From NCBI GenBank assembly GCA_903828455.1, contig CAIKMJ010000025.1, positions 62,001-126,000 of the forward strand: a stretch of 64,000 nucleotides of DNA, given 5' to 3'. This document shows, one piece after another, positions 1 to 9,460 of the stretch. The position numbers and the translations under genes are program-made. The first letter of the stretch is position 1. Each line of letters opens with the position of its first letter. The notes beneath the pieces are model-generated. The model saw only the letters and a list, made by a program, of their open reading frames with translations. It was not told the origin of the DNA and did not search any database. The DNA is from an uncultured Acidobacteriia bacterium. GTDB taxonomy: Bacteria > Acidobacteriota > Terriglobia > Bryobacterales > Bryobacteraceae.

Positions 1-888
1 CCCCGCATGCAGATGCACCGGCGACCGATGCTTGAGCGGTTTGGCGGACGCCAGAAGCTCGAGCCGCGCGTCGAACGCCTTCACCGCGCCGAAGTGGCCC
101 GCTTCGCTCAGCACCATCCCGCGCGAAACCTCCGCCGCCTCGATGCCCGACAGATTCACCGCGGTTCGCTCGCCGGCCCGCGCCCGCGCCGCGTCTTCGC
201 CATACACCTGCAGGCCCCGCACGCGCAGGCGGTGCCCCGTTGGATAAAGCTCCACGTCGCGATTCCGCTCCAGCGTGCCGGCAATCAGCGTGCCTGTCAC
301 CACGGTGCCGAAGCCTTTCATAGTGAAGGCGCGGTCGATGGGCAGCCGGAACCATCCGGATGCTTCCTTCTCGCGGACGCGCCGCGCCGCCGCTTCGAGC
401 ACCGCGCGCAGTTCATCGATGCCAGCCCCGGTCGCCGCGCTCACGGCCACGCGCGGAGCGCTTTCGAGAAACGAACCCGCCGCCAGTTCGCTCACTTCGC
501 GGTTCACCCGGTCGAGCATCTCCTCGTCCGCCAGGTCGGCTTTTGTCAAGGCGATTACGCCGGCCTGCACGCCCAGCAGCCGGCAGATTTCGAAATGCTC
601 CCGCGTCTGCGGCCGCACGCCTTCGCTGGCCGCAATGACGAACAGCGCGAGATCGATGCCCGCCGCTCCGGCCAGCATATTGCGCACGAAACGCTCGTGG
701 CCCGGCACGTCGATAAACCCCAGCCGCAGGTCCGGCGCGACGGCCAGATGCGCGAAGCCGAGGTCGATTGTAATGCCGCGCCGCTTCTCTTCGGCCAGGC
801 GGTCGGCGTCGGTTCCGGTCAGCGCTTTGACCAGCGCGGTCTTGCCGTGATCGATGTGACCGGCGGTACCGACGATAATGTTTCTCAT
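1..888 (-). CDS. selB: Selenocysteine-specific elongation factor SelB, N-terminal part (cut by window edge)
   Basis: Reading the minus strand from the ATG at 888 gives a protein starting [17 protein letters not shown], the GTPase P-loop of SelB. It is followed by the switch I region ([12 protein letters not shown]), the G3 motif DVPGHERF and the G4 motif TKAD. SelB brings selenocysteinyl-tRNA to the ribosome at recoded UGA codons with a SECIS element. The frame stays open to base 1, so about 296 residues are visible: the GTPase domain and the start of the EF-Tu-like domain. The winged-helix SECIS-binding C terminus lies outside. No selA, selC or selD is seen here. It is divergent from the glycosyltransferase gene, with 63 bp between starts. 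Wider EF-Tu family alternatives are less likely because the G1 and switch I sequences are SelB-like. Confidence 0.9.
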   Translation of the reverse strand, partial: MRNIIVGTAGHIDHGKTALVKALTGTDADRLAEEKRRGITIDLGFAHLAVAPDLRLGFIDVPGHERFVRNMLAGAAGIDLALFVIAASEGVRPQTREHFEICRLLGVQAGVIALTKADLADEEMLDRVNREVSELAAGSFLESAPRVAVSAATGAGIDELRAVLEAAARRVREKEASGWFRLPIDRAFTMKGFGTVVTGTLIAGTLERNRDVELYPTGHRLRVRGLQVYGEDAARARAGERTAVNLSGIEAAEVSRGMVLSEAGHFGAVKAFDARLELLASAKPLKHRSPVHLHAG

Positions 889-951
889 GCGCGTCTTCAT
901 CCTAATATCGCGGCCGGTTTATCTCGCCGCCGGTTTGCCGCTGAGAGACCG

Positions 952-2079
952 ATGACGCTGCTCTATATTGCGCCGCTGGTGGCGCTTCTCATCGGTTCGG
1001 TGGTTTACTGCGTCCTTGCGATTATCGGGGCGGCGCGGTACATGATGACGCGGGCGCCGCACCTGGCTTCGCCTCCGCCGGTTTCGGTGCTGCGGCCGCT
1101 GGCCGGCGCGGAGGACAACACGGAAGCCAATCTGCGCAGCCTCTTCACGCAGGCGTATCCCGAATTCGAAATCCTGCTCGCGGTGCATGATTCGGCCGAC
1201 CCCGCCGCCGCCGTGGCGCGCCGCGTCATGCTGGAATTCCCGGCCGTGCCCTCGCGGCTCCTCGTTGCCGGCCCTTCGCCCGAGCCCAACGCCAAGGTCT
1301 GGAGCCTGCGCGCGCTCCTCCCCGCCGCGCGCCATGAAACGCTGATCATGAGCGACAGCGACATCTTCATCCCGCCTGGCGGCTTCGGCATCATGATGGC
1401 CGAACTGGCGCAGAGCAATGTGGCGCTGGTCACATGCCCGTATCGCGCGGTGCCGGGCCACAGCTTCTGGTCGCGCCTCGAAGCGCTCGGTCTCAATACC
1501 GAATTCCTCGGCGGGCTGCTGACGGCGCGCCTGCTCGGCGGCGTCGATTTCGCCATTGGCTGCACCGTGGCGACCCGCAAGGCCGACCTCGCCGCTATCG
1601 GCGGCCTCGAACACCTGCAGCGCTACCTCGCCGAAGATTTCATGATGGGCAACCTCACGCACAAGCGCGGGCGCACCGTGATCCTTTCGCGCTGCATCAT
1701 CGACCATCACATCGGCGGCAACGGCTTTCTCCCCAGCTGGCGTCACCGCCTGCGCTGGGCCCGCAGCACGCGCCGTTCGCGGCCGCAGGGCTATATCGGC
1801 GAACTCTTCACCAAGACGACGGCTATTTCGCTGATCCTCGCCCTCGTCGCGCGCGGCGGGCTCGGCTTCGCCATCGTGGGCTGGCTGTTTCGCATTTGTT
1901 TCGACGCCGCGATGGGCATCTGGGTGCTGGACGACCCGCTCACGGGCCGGCTCTGGTGGCTGCTGCCGGTCGAAGAGATCGCCAGTTTCATCACGTGGGT
2001 GCTCGGCTTCTTCGGCAGCACCATCACGTGGCGCGGGCGGAAGCTCATCGTTGCCCGCGACGGCAGTTTCGAACTTTAG
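952..2079 (+). CDS. hpnI: HpnI-like family 21 (ceramide-glucosyltransferase type) glycosyltransferase
   Basis: 375 aa. An N-terminal membrane segment (LLYIAPLVALLIGSVVYCVL) precedes a family-2-fold glycosyltransferase domain with the substrate-binding pair MSDSDIFIP near residue 133, an acidic YLAEDF motif and the RLRW block of GT21 enzymes. C-terminal hydrophobic segments follow. In hopanoid producers HpnI adds N-acetylglucosamine to bacteriohopanetetrol, the first step of glucosaminyl-BHT synthesis at the inner membrane. The open frame extends far upstream, but that part is the antisense of selB. The ATG at 952 begins the conserved N terminus. The gene ends one base before the stop of the convergent next gene. 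No other hpn gene is visible, so the substrate rests on family similarity. A ceramide or other lipid acceptor is the alternative. Confidence 0.8.
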   Translation: MTLLYIAPLVALLIGSVVYCVLAIIGAARYMMTRAPHLASPPPVSVLRPLAGAEDNTEANLRSLFTQAYPEFEILLAVHDSADPAAAVARRVMLEFPAVPSRLLVAGPSPEPNAKVWSLRALLPAARHETLIMSDSDIFIPPGGFGIMMAELAQSNVALVTCPYRAVPGHSFWSRLEALGLNTEFLGGLLTARLLGGVDFAIGCTVATRKADLAAIGGLEHLQRYLAEDFMMGNLTHKRGRTVILSRCIIDHHIGGNGFLPSWRHRLRWARSTRRSRPQGYIGELFTKTTAISLILALVARGGLGFAIVGWLFRICFDAAMGIWVLDDPLTGRLWWLLPVEEIASFITWVLGFFGSTITWRGRKLIVARDGSFEL

Positions 2080-3576
2080 TCACGGCTTCTCGGCGCCCCG
2101 CAGGCAGAACATCACGCGAAGCTGCTCGCGCCAGTTCGACGCGAGGCCGATCCGCGTGACGCTGATCTCCGGCCGCAGCGCGCCAATGATCGCCTCTGAA
2201 GTTGAGTGGAACTCCAGCGCCGGCGCCACCAGCAGGATCCGCGGCTCTTCCCGGCTGATGGTGCGCCCGGCGAAATAGCCGCGCCGCTCGAAATCGCCGG
2301 CCGCCAGATGCCGGCGCACGCGCATCCAGTAATCGAGCGCCTGCAGAGGCAGGTCCGGCTCGGCGGTGGCCTTCAGTTCGATCACCGCGAGCCTGCCGTA
2401 TACATCGATGCCCAGCAGATCGATCACCCCGCGATCGGCCGCCTGAAACACCGGCACCTGGCCGTAGAGCGGCGCCGGCAGCAGCGACGCATCGATCGCG
2501 CAGGGGTTCGCGCGCACCTCCGCCTCCAGCCAGCCCTCCGGATTCGCCGTATACAGCGGATGCTGCCGGTCTTCGGCGTCCGCGCGCCGCACGCGCGCAA
2601 TCTCGCGCCCCATGGCCGCTGCCGTTTCCGGCGTGGCCCGTGTCTGGCGGCCAATGCCGCAGGTCAGGCGTCCGGCGGACATCCGCGCGAACTCCAGGCC
2701 GCGAATCCGCAGGCTCACCGCGCCATCGCTCTGCTCCACGCGCGAGACGTCATCGACCCCGGCCAGCAGACTCTGCGCGGCATTCGGCGAGTCGCGCCGC
2801 AGACGGGCGGGCAGGGAAGACTCCATGTTCCCGGCGTCGGCGAAATCGATGCGGCCGGCCACATCCCGCTCGTCGTATCCAAATACAGCGCATTCCACGG
2901 CCTCCGGATGAATCCAGCGCGCCCGCCACGCCGCCTCCCTGTGCCCGCCCAGCGGCAGAAACAGCAACAGCCGGCGGATCGCCAGCGCCTTCTCGCGGCG
3001 ACGCAGATAGTCGAGCCAGATCAGGCCGGCCGTCACGATGCCCGCCCCTTCCGCGCACTCCGGCGGCGCTGCCATTACGGCGATTCCGCCCGAGCCATAC
3101 CGCAGCAGCGCCCGCGCATAGACCGGCGACAGGCTGGCCTCCAGATTCGTCTCCACCGTGAGATCCACCTGGCGCCACTCGGGAAATTCCCGCGCCAGCA
3201 TCAACCGGAAGCGCTCCCGAAAGGCCAGCCGCCCCGAGCGCCGCGCCGTTTCCCGGCCGCGCTCGGCCGCCAGATCCTCAATACGCAACTCGCCCGCCGC
3301 TTTCGGAAATCGCTCTGTTGAAAGAACGAGCCGCTCCCGCCGCTGCTCCTTCACGCCCGTGATGCGGCGTGCCAGGTTGCGCTGCTCGTCCCAGGCTTCG
3401 AACAGCATCCGGCCGTTCCAGTCGGAAAGGCTCCACTGGCCGTCTACGAGGCGCAGCGGCTGTTCGCCTCCGTCGATCGCTACCGGTTGCGCGGCGCGGC
3501 GAACGAAGTTTTCGATTGCGGCATGCAGTTCGCTCCGCGCATTCTCCGTCAGTGCAGGTGCCCGGGCCGCTGGCAT
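2080..3576 (-). CDS. Conserved hypothetical protein with C-terminal PD-(D/E)XK nuclease-like motif
   Basis: 498 aa, start ATG at 3576. No family is recognised over the first 380 residues, which are soluble-looking and Arg-rich. The C-terminal 116 residues carry [21 protein letters not shown]: Asp386/Asp391, then Glu400-x-Lys402, and a Gln at 412 in PLQALDYW. This is the layout of a PD-(D/E)XK active site as in NucS/RecB-type nucleases. A role in DNA repair or restriction is therefore possible but inferred only from the motif. It converges on hpnI with adjacent stop codons and is divergent from the SDR gene, with an 89 bp shared upstream region. There is no signal peptide or membrane segment. 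Confidence 0.6.
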   Translation of the reverse strand: MPAARAPALTENARSELHAAIENFVRRAAQPVAIDGGEQPLRLVDGQWSLSDWNGRMLFEAWDEQRNLARRITGVKEQRRERLVLSTERFPKAAGELRIEDLAAERGRETARRSGRLAFRERFRLMLAREFPEWRQVDLTVETNLEASLSPVYARALLRYGSGGIAVMAAPPECAEGAGIVTAGLIWLDYLRRREKALAIRRLLLFLPLGGHREAAWRARWIHPEAVECAVFGYDERDVAGRIDFADAGNMESSLPARLRRDSPNAAQSLLAGVDDVSRVEQSDGAVSLRIRGLEFARMSAGRLTCGIGRQTRATPETAAAMGREIARVRRADAEDRQHPLYTANPEGWLEAEVRANPCAIDASLLPAPLYGQVPVFQAADRGVIDLLGIDVYGRLAVIELKATAEPDLPLQALDYWMRVRRHLAAGDFERRGYFAGRTISREEPRILLVAPALEFHSTSEAIIGALRPEISVTRIGLASNWREQLRVMFCLRGAEKP

Positions 3577-3665
3577 GGTGGAAAAAGCCTAGCAGAAATT
3601 GCGACGCACCCCTGTATTCCCGCAGTTGCCCGGTAGTACACGCGCGATATAGTCGATATTTCCGC

Positions 3666-4424
3666 ATGGCAAACGAAAACAGAATCGCTCTCGTCACGGG
3701 CGCCGGCAGCGGCATCGGCCGCGCCGCCAGCCTGACGCTGCAAAAGGCAGGCTACTCGGTCGTTCTCGCCGGCCGCCGCATGGAAGAACTGGAGAAGACC
3801 GCCGCCGCCGCCGCGCCCGAAGGCGGCAAAATGCTGATGGTTCCCACCGACGTCAGCCAGCCCGACGCCGTCCGCGCGCTCTTCGCCAAAACCGCCGAAG
3901 TCTTCGGCCGCCTCGACGTGCTGTTCAACAACGCCGGCATCGGCGCGCCCGGCATCCCCATGGAAGATCTCACGTGGGAGCAGTGGAGCGCGGTCGTGGG
4001 AGTTAACCTCCACGGGCCGTTCCTGTGCGCGCAGGAGGCCATCCGCATGATGAAGGCCCAGCAGCCGCGCGGCGGGCGCATCATCAACAACGGCTCGATT
4101 TCGGCCCATACGCCGCGCGTCTTTTCGGCGCCCTACACCGCGACCAAACACGCCATCACGGGCCTGACGAAAAGCATTGCGCTCGATTACCGCAACGACG
4201 GCATAACCTGCGGCCAGATCGACGTCGGCAACGCCGCCACCGACATGACCGGCCCCATGACCCGCGGCGTCCGCCAGGCCGACGGCTCGCGCCGCGCCGA
4301 AGCCCGCATGGACGTGCAGCACGTGGCCGACGCCGTTCTCTACATGGCGAACCTGCCGCTCGATGCCAATGTTCTGTTCATGACCGTGATGGCGACAGCC
4401 ATGCCGTTCGTCGGGCGCGGATGA
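3666..4424 (+). CDS. Short-chain dehydrogenase/reductase
   Basis: 252 aa, start ATG at 3666 ([12 protein letters not shown]). Classical SDR features are present: the TGAGSGIG cofactor motif at residues 10-17, an NNAG motif, a catalytic Ser (NNGSISAH) and YTATK with the catalytic Tyr and Lys. The Rossmann fold binds NAD(P)H and the enzyme oxidises or reduces a carbonyl/alcohol pair. The substrate cannot be told from sequence. An Arg (AGRR) after beta-2 suggests NADP(H). It stands alone, with a divergent neighbour upstream and a small zinc-ribbon gene downstream. Confidence 0.85.
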   Translation: MANENRIALVTGAGSGIGRAASLTLQKAGYSVVLAGRRMEELEKTAAAAAPEGGKMLMVPTDVSQPDAVRALFAKTAEVFGRLDVLFNNAGIGAPGIPMEDLTWEQWSAVVGVNLHGPFLCAQEAIRMMKAQQPRGGRIINNGSISAHTPRVFSAPYTATKHAITGLTKSIALDYRNDGITCGQIDVGNAATDMTGPMTRGVRQADGSRRAEARMDVQHVADAVLYMANLPLDANVLFMTVMATAMPFVGRG

Positions 4425-4577
4425 TGCGGCGCTCGGGCGAGCCAGACTTGTACTGCTAACTATTTGCCAGTGCTCAATGGAAGCCCAATAGAATCAATGC
4501 GCGGAGGGATAGCAAACTACGCTGTTAACTTTTCGCGGCATTTACCTTCGCCATGCGGCGTCCTAGGCTGGTGGCAT

Positions 4578-4781
4578 ATGGGTTGTCCCAGGTGTTCGTC
4601 GAACGATCTGAAGATCCGGCAGGCTACGGGCCTCGAGTTCATCGTGCTGCTCTTCATCACGCTCCGGAAGTACACCTGCCGTCGTTGCGGAACCACGTTC
4701 CGCGCGCCGGATCGCCGCAAGCAAAGCCGCGAACTGGGACCGGATGCGCGTCGCGCCGCCAACCAGACCGCAGGCGTCTGA
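4578..4781 (+). CDS. Small zinc-ribbon protein
   Basis: 67 aa from the ATG at 4578 (MGCPRCSSNDLKIRQ). Two Cys pairs, CPRC near the start and CRRC about 35 residues later (KYTCRRCGTTFRAPD), form a treble-clef or zinc-ribbon site with a hydrophobic stretch (LEFIVLLFITLRKY) between them. The C-terminal tail is basic. The open frame extends to 4464, but that part lacks conserved character and the zinc site begins right at the chosen ATG. Function is unknown; similar tiny zinc ribbons are common in Acidobacteriota. Confidence 0.55.
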   Translation: MGCPRCSSNDLKIRQATGLEFIVLLFITLRKYTCRRCGTTFRAPDRRKQSRELGPDARRAANQTAGV

Positions 4782-5044
4782 CCAGTTCCACCTTTGTTCC
4801 ACTCCCCGCCGGAAGTGATCTTGATCAGCTAAGGACTGTTCCTGATTCGTTTGTACCGGCCGGGCATTCCTGTCGCATAACTCCATCTGAGCCTCGCGCC
4901 TTGCCGTGCTGCGAAAATTCGCGGCGGGACCTGCTGCGTCAGATGAGGGTTGATCGGGTACTGAGTTGTCTGGAAAGGTGTTACCCTTCAGGGAAAGCTC
5001 CGCACGAAGCGGACTTTCACTGTGGGGAATAACTGAAAGAGAAA

Positions 5045-5121
<77 letters not shown>

Positions 5122-5278
5122 GCTTGCGGGACGATTCCCAATGTAACATGCCCTGCATCGTGAAGCCAACAACCTGCGCGAGAAGCCCGCGCGCGAACGT
5201 TGCCCAATTCAGCAAACCCGCGCCGATACGGGGCTTTTCGCGCGCCCGCTATAATTTGTTGGAACGCGCGAGCCTCGT

Positions 5279-5368
5279 CTGGTGCCCGAGTGCCTGGTGC
5301 CCGCGTGCCTGGTGCCCGAGTGCCCGCTGGCCGAGTGCCCGCTGCCCGAGTGCCCGCTGGCCGAATAT
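5279..5368. repeat. Six-copy 15-bp tandem repeat in the leader of the TMTC-like gene
   Basis: Six consecutive 15-bp units start at 5279, 5294, 5309, 5324, 5339 and 5354. The first three read CTGGTGCCCGAGTGC (one with a single change) and the last three CCGCTGGCCGAGTGC-like, the final one decaying to ...CCGAATAT. The block lies 90-180 bp upstream of the start at 5456 and downstream of a TATAAT hexamer at 5250-5255 (no convincing -35). The period of 15 keeps all frames open, which is why long spurious frames run through it on both strands. Confidence 0.9.
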
Positions 5369-5455
5369 GTCACAACCCATGGTCCGGATGAACTTCACGG
5401 CGACAACTTCACTGGCGGCGGCTGGTGCGGCCAATCCAGCCGACCCGGGGATGCG

Positions 5456-7423
5456 GTGAAGCTGAAAGTTCCCGATGTGGCGATCGGCGCGGCGCTGGCG
5501 CTCTCCACCTTCGCCGTGTATGCCCGGGTGTCCGGCTTCGGGTTCCTGAATTTCGACGACGAGTTGTACGTCACACAGAACGCGCACGTCACCGCCGGCC
5601 TCACTCCCGAAGGCGCGAAGTGGGCCTTCACCGGTGTGGTGGCCGGGAACTGGATGCCGGTTACGCTGCTCTCGCACATGCTCGACGTGCAGTTGTTCGG
5701 GATGCGCAGCGGCATGCACCATCTGGTAAATGTGCTGCTCCATGCGCTGGCCGCCGTGCTGCTGTTCGGTTGCCTGCGGCGCGCCACCGGCGAGCGCGGC
5801 CCGAGCGCGTTCGTTGCCTTCGTGTTTGCCCTGCACCCGCTGCATGTGAGTTCGGTGGCGTGGGTCGCCGAGCGGAAGGACGTTCTCAGCGCGTGCTTCT
5901 GGTTTCTGGCGTTGTACTGTTACGTCCGGTACGCCGAGCGACCATCCGCCGGCCGCTACCTGGCGATGGCGGCGTTCTTCTCGCTCGGCCTCATGTCGAA
6001 GCCGATGCTCGTGACCTTCCCCTTCACGCTGCTGCTGCTGGATCTCTGGCCGCTGCGCCGCCTGCGATGGCCCGGCGCCATTGTGGAGAAGTTGCCGCTG
6101 GTGGCTCTCTCGGCCGCGGCGTCGGCGGTGACGTACTTCGCGCAGCTTTCCGGCGGCGCTGTCCAGTCCACCGGGCTGCTGATGCGCGCGGAGAATGCCG
6201 TGTTGTCCTATGCTATTTACCTCGGCCAGACTTTCTGGCCGGTGCGGCTCGCGGTCATGTACCCTTATCCGCAGTCGATTCGCGCCGCAGAGGCCGCAGC
6301 CGCGCTCGCGTTGGTCCTGCTGTTCTCAGGCGTGGCGGCTGGTGCGTGGCGTACTCGCCCGTGGGTGACCATCGGCTGGTTCTGGTATCTGGGGACACTG
6401 GTTCCCGTGATTGGATTCATCCAGGCCGGCGAGCAGGCGCATGCCGACCGCTACATGTACATCCCGATGATCGGCCTTTCGATCGTACTTGCCTGGAGCG
6501 CGCAGGAGGTTGCGCTGCGGTGGCCGGCGATGCAGCGCCCCTTGGTCCTTGCCGGAGTTATGGCCTGCTTTGCCTGCGCCGCTCTGGCGCGGGCCGAAAC
6601 CGCCTGGTGGCACGACAGCGAGACGTTGTTCCGCCGCGCGCTCGCCGTGACGCAGCGCAACGCCGTGGCGCACAACAACCTCGGGGCGGCGATGATCAGC
6701 CGCGGCGGCTATGTGGAGGCGATTCCCCAGCTGGAAGCCGCTTTGCGCATCCGGCCCGACCATGCCGAGGCGAACTACAATCTGGGCATCGCGCGGATGC
6801 TGGCCGGCGACAGCGCCGCCGCGATCGCTCACTTCGAAACGGCGATCCGGGTCCGTCCGAATTACGCCCAGGCGCACAACAACCTCGGTTTGCTGCTCTC
6901 CAGCCGCGGCGATTTTGCCGGCGCCGTTGTTCAGTTCGAGGCCGCCGTACGGTCGAACCCCGGCTATGCCGAAGCGCAGTACAATTTCGGACGCCTGCTC
7001 GCCACCCACGGAGAATACGCCGACGCTGTTCCGTATCTCGACGCCGCCGTTCGCATCCGGCCCGATTACCCGGAGGCGGAGGGCGATCTGGGTATCGCGT
7101 TGTTCAGCCTCGGCAACTACGCGGCCGCGGCGCCGCATCTGGACGCCGCCATTCGTCTGCAACCCGGATACCAGACGCTCCGCTTTTACCGCGGCGTCGG
7201 TCTCGCAAAGCTCCCGGGCGGGTCACCGGCCGAGGCGGCGGGATTGCAGGACGCCGTGCGCCGCAATCCCGCGGATGCCGCGGCTCACCTCGGCCTTGGC
7301 GGCCTGTACTGGGGACTCGACCGGCCCGGCGAAGCCATCGCGGAACTGCAGACCGCGCAGCGCATCCGCCCCGACCCGGCCGTCGCAAAGCTGCTCGATG
7401 GCCTGCGGGCAAGACGGAAGTAA
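5456..7423 (+). CDS. TMTC-like integral membrane protein with C-terminal TPRs (putative GT-C glycosyltransferase)
   Basis: 655 aa from the GTG at 5456 (GGGG six bases upstream). Residues 1-390 form about ten membrane helices. An early FLNFDDELYV motif matches the acidic pair in the first loop of GT-C O-mannosyltransferases. HHLVNVLLHALAAV and HPLHVSSVAWVAERKD are typical of the TMTC family (transmembrane and TPR O-mannosyltransferases). From about residue 400 come six to seven TPRs (for example HNNLGAAMISRGGYVEAIPQLEAALRI). The predicted role is sugar transfer to, or assembly of, envelope proteins, with donor and acceptor unknown. The frame is open to 5282, but that extension is only the 15-bp repeat block. 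It is monocistronic. Confidence 0.75.
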   Translation: MKLKVPDVAIGAALALSTFAVYARVSGFGFLNFDDELYVTQNAHVTAGLTPEGAKWAFTGVVAGNWMPVTLLSHMLDVQLFGMRSGMHHLVNVLLHALAAVLLFGCLRRATGERGPSAFVAFVFALHPLHVSSVAWVAERKDVLSACFWFLALYCYVRYAERPSAGRYLAMAAFFSLGLMSKPMLVTFPFTLLLLDLWPLRRLRWPGAIVEKLPLVALSAAASAVTYFAQLSGGAVQSTGLLMRAENAVLSYAIYLGQTFWPVRLAVMYPYPQSIRAAEAAAALALVLLFSGVAAGAWRTRPWVTIGWFWYLGTLVPVIGFIQAGEQAHADRYMYIPMIGLSIVLAWSAQEVALRWPAMQRPLVLAGVMACFACAALARAETAWWHDSETLFRRALAVTQRNAVAHNNLGAAMISRGGYVEAIPQLEAALRIRPDHAEANYNLGIARMLAGDSAAAIAHFETAIRVRPNYAQAHNNLGLLLSSRGDFAGAVVQFEAAVRSNPGYAEAQYNFGRLLATHGEYADAVPYLDAAVRIRPDYPEAEGDLGIALFSLGNYAAAAPHLDAAIRLQPGYQTLRFYRGVGLAKLPGGSPAEAAGLQDAVRRNPADAAAHLGLGGLYWGLDRPGEAIAELQTAQRIRPDPAVAKLLDGLRARRK

Positions 7424-7469
7424 GCGCCGCAGGCGGTCGATCACCGCGGCTTTACAACTTTGCGGGTCA

Positions 7470-7541
7470 GGCGCCTCCGATTCATGCGAAGATAAACCAA
7501 TCCGCGAGGGTCGCCCGTGACCCGGCGGGTGGGGAGGCGCC
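7470..7541 (+). promoter_or_regulatory. 5' leader stem masking the ribosome-binding site of the next gene
   Basis: GGCGCCTCC (7470-7478) is a perfect 9-bp complement of GGAGGCGCC (7533-7541). The latter includes the only good Shine-Dalgarno (GGGGAGG) of the gene that starts at 7545. A nested hairpin GGGTC-gcccgt-GACCC lies inside. When formed, the stem should block translation. It matches no riboswitch class I recognise. Confidence 0.45.
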
Positions 7542-7544
7542 CGC

Positions 7545-7841
7545 ATGAGTCACCGTTCGGAGACCCCTTTCGACAACATCGAAAACTCCCACGAGTACGT
7601 CAGCCTGCTGGCCGACGCCATTGAAATCGCCCTGGCGGAGGTGGAAGCCGAAGCCGTGCTGGCAGGGGCGGACCGCGCCGAACGCCGCCTCGAAGCTCTC
7701 CAGCTGGTCGCTTTCAAACTCACCAAACTCTCTTCTCACATGACCGCCAGCCGCCGCATCCTGAACGACCTGCGCAGTCTGCGCCGCCTGCTGCTCGAAG
7801 AGCGCACGCTCGACAAAGTTCTGCGGAAATCGGCCGGCTAG
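7545..7841 (+). CDS. Small helical protein of unknown function
   Basis: 98 aa, ATG at 7545 with GGGGAGG eight to nine bases upstream. The sequence is highly charged and helical (ADAIEIALAEVEAEAVL, ADRAERRLEALQLVAF) with basic and acidic heptad-like spacing, no Cys pairs, no signal peptide and no membrane segment. It is probably cytoplasmic and may form a coiled coil. Its ribosome-binding site sits inside a 9-bp leader stem (7470-7541), which suggests translational control. I do not recognise the family. Confidence 0.55.
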   Translation: MSHRSETPFDNIENSHEYVSLLADAIEIALAEVEAEAVLAGADRAERRLEALQLVAFKLTKLSSHMTASRRILNDLRSLRRLLLEERTLDKVLRKSAG

Positions 7842-8102
7842 CCGATCGCGCGCAGACAACCCCGGGCCGTTGCCGATAGCCATCGAACGTCAGTATTCGC
7901 CAGACCATGCGCCGTTCCGGAACTGCGGAGAACTATGGCTCCGGACCCCGATACGCACTTATCCGATGCTTTTTCGGCCAATGAATTCATGGGGATCTGG
8001 CGCCTCTTGACAAACCCGCGGCGCAATCCTATCATGGGTTGCTCTTGTAGCGAAATTCTCATAATTCAGACACCGGTGAACGGGTGGGAGGCAGCCAGGA
8101 CG

Positions 8103-8612
8103 ATGACCTTCGCAGTCGGTGAAAAAGTTGTATATCCCAACCAGGGGGTTGGGACGATCGAGAATATCAGTACCCGATTTTTTGAGCAGAGGCCGGAGAA
8201 GTTTTACCTGCTTCGCCTGTTCTGTTCCAGCATGACCGTGATGGTGCCGTTCTCCAACGCCCAGACCATCGGCCTGCGCAAACTTTCTAAAACCGCAGAC
8301 GTCAACAAGGTTCTGCTTTACCTCGCCAGCCCCGCCGTCGATAACCTCAGCGACTGGAAACTCCGCTTCAAAATCAACAGCGAGAAGATGCTCACCGGCA
8401 GCCTTCTGCAGATCGCCGAAGTCTTCAAGCAGCTCGTCCGGCTGCAGGCCGAAAAGCCGCTATCCTTCCGGGAAAAGAAAATGCTGGAGCGCACCCGCAC
8501 CATGCTGATCTCGGAAGTCTCGCTGGCGCGCGGGATCCGCGACGCCGAGGCCATCGCGCTGCTGGAAAAGTCGCTCGCCAAGTGCGGGTTCGCGTTTCCG
8601 GAAGCCGCCTGA
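8103..8612 (+). CDS. CarD/CdnL-family transcription regulator
   Basis: 169 aa from the ATG at 8103 (MTFAVGEKVVYPNQGVGTIENI), with AGG five bases upstream. The N-terminal ~60 residues form the CarD/TRCF RNA-polymerase-interacting Tudor-like domain (KVVYPNQGVGTI, then KFYLLRL and VMVPFSNA). The C-terminal ~100 residues form the helical DNA-binding part (LSFREKKMLERTRTMLISEVSLARG). CarD proteins bind the RNAP beta subunit and stabilise open complexes at rRNA and other promoters. The open frame reaches 7935, but the domain begins at the chosen start. The C-terminal helices are slightly longer than in short CdnL proteins. Confidence 0.88.
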   Translation: MTFAVGEKVVYPNQGVGTIENISTRFFEQRPEKFYLLRLFCSSMTVMVPFSNAQTIGLRKLSKTADVNKVLLYLASPAVDNLSDWKLRFKINSEKMLTGSLLQIAEVFKQLVRLQAEKPLSFREKKMLERTRTMLISEVSLARGIRDAEAIALLEKSLAKCGFAFPEAA

Positions 8613-8667
8613 CCGTTCCTGATACCCGCGGACGGGCGCGTATAATGAAAGCGCCCGCTCCGCATCC

Positions 8668-9456
8668 ATGCTCTTCGGCCTCATTCTGCTCCTCCTGACG
8701 CTGGCCGGTTGTCTGCTTTTCGCCTTTCCTCCCGTCTGGTTTCCTCCTTCGATCACTGCCGAAGCTCTTGCCTGGGACGGCCAGTTCAGGCGCACCCTCT
8801 GGATCTGCGGTGCGATCTTTGTCTGCGCCCAGTTGCTGATCTGCTGGACTGTATTGCGCGGCCGCTCGCGCCGCGGCGCCGGTGCCGGATCGCACGGCCA
8901 TCGCGGCCTTGAAGCCGGCTGGATCAGCGTCACGGCTCTGCTCTTTCTTTCGCTCGCCGTGGCCGGATCGCGCGGCTGGGCCCGCGGTTCCACCGGCCTC
9001 GCCGGCAAGGAAGTGATCGACGTTTACGCCCACCAGTTCGCCTGGACCTTCCGCTACGCCGGCCCGGACGGCATTTTCGGGCACACCGCCACCGAATTCA
9101 TCAACGACTCGGGCGGTAACCCCGCCGGTCTCGACCCGGCCGACCCGGCCGCCCGCGACGACATCACCGCCGCAAACCTCCGCATCCCGGCCGGCCGCGA
9201 CGTGTTGCTGCGTCTGCACTCGCGCGATGTGATCCACGACTTTTTCGTCCGCGAACTCCGCACCAAGCAGGACATCGTCCCCGGCATGGAGATCCCGCTG
9301 GAACTGCATGTCGACAAGCCCGGCACCTACGAAATCGCCTGCGCCGAGCTGTGCGGACTCGGCCACTCGCAGATGCGCAGCCTGCTGATCGTGCTGCCCG
9401 ACGCCGAGTACGAGCGCTGGAAACAGGAGCGCTGGAAACAGGAGCCCCGGCAATAG
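8668..9456 (+). CDS. coxB: Cytochrome c oxidase subunit II (CuA)
   Basis: 262 aa, ATG at 8668. Two N-terminal membrane helices (LILLLLTLAGCLLFAF and LWICGAIFVCAQLLICW), with a further hydrophobic segment near residue 90, precede a periplasmic cupredoxin domain. The CuA ligands are present: a His in DVIHDFF, then CAELCGLGHSQM with both Cys, His and Met. YAHQFAWTFRY is the typical aromatic electron-entry patch. It takes electrons from cytochrome c and passes them to subunit I. It is followed four bases later by subunit I. The C terminus contains an exact 15-bp tandem duplication (9412-9441) that repeats ERWKQ. A TATAAT at 8641-8646 is a possible -10. Confidence 0.93.
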   Translation: MLFGLILLLLTLAGCLLFAFPPVWFPPSITAEALAWDGQFRRTLWICGAIFVCAQLLICWTVLRGRSRRGAGAGSHGHRGLEAGWISVTALLFLSLAVAGSRGWARGSTGLAGKEVIDVYAHQFAWTFRYAGPDGIFGHTATEFINDSGGNPAGLDPADPAARDDITAANLRIPAGRDVLLRLHSRDVIHDFFVRELRTKQDIVPGMEIPLELHVDKPGTYEIACAELCGLGHSQMRSLLIVLPDAEYERWKQERWKQEPRQ

Positions 9457-9460
9457 CGCG

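Noticed and set aside
7-951. N-terminal extension of the HpnI frame
   Set aside because: It lies fully over selB on the other strand and lacks any conserved feature; the ATG at 952 begins the membrane helix of the family.
5282-5455. GTG-started extension of the TMTC-like protein through the 15-bp repeats
   Set aside because: The added residues are repeat-encoded Cys/Pro/Leu only; the GTG at 5456 directly precedes the first membrane helix and conserved FDD motif.
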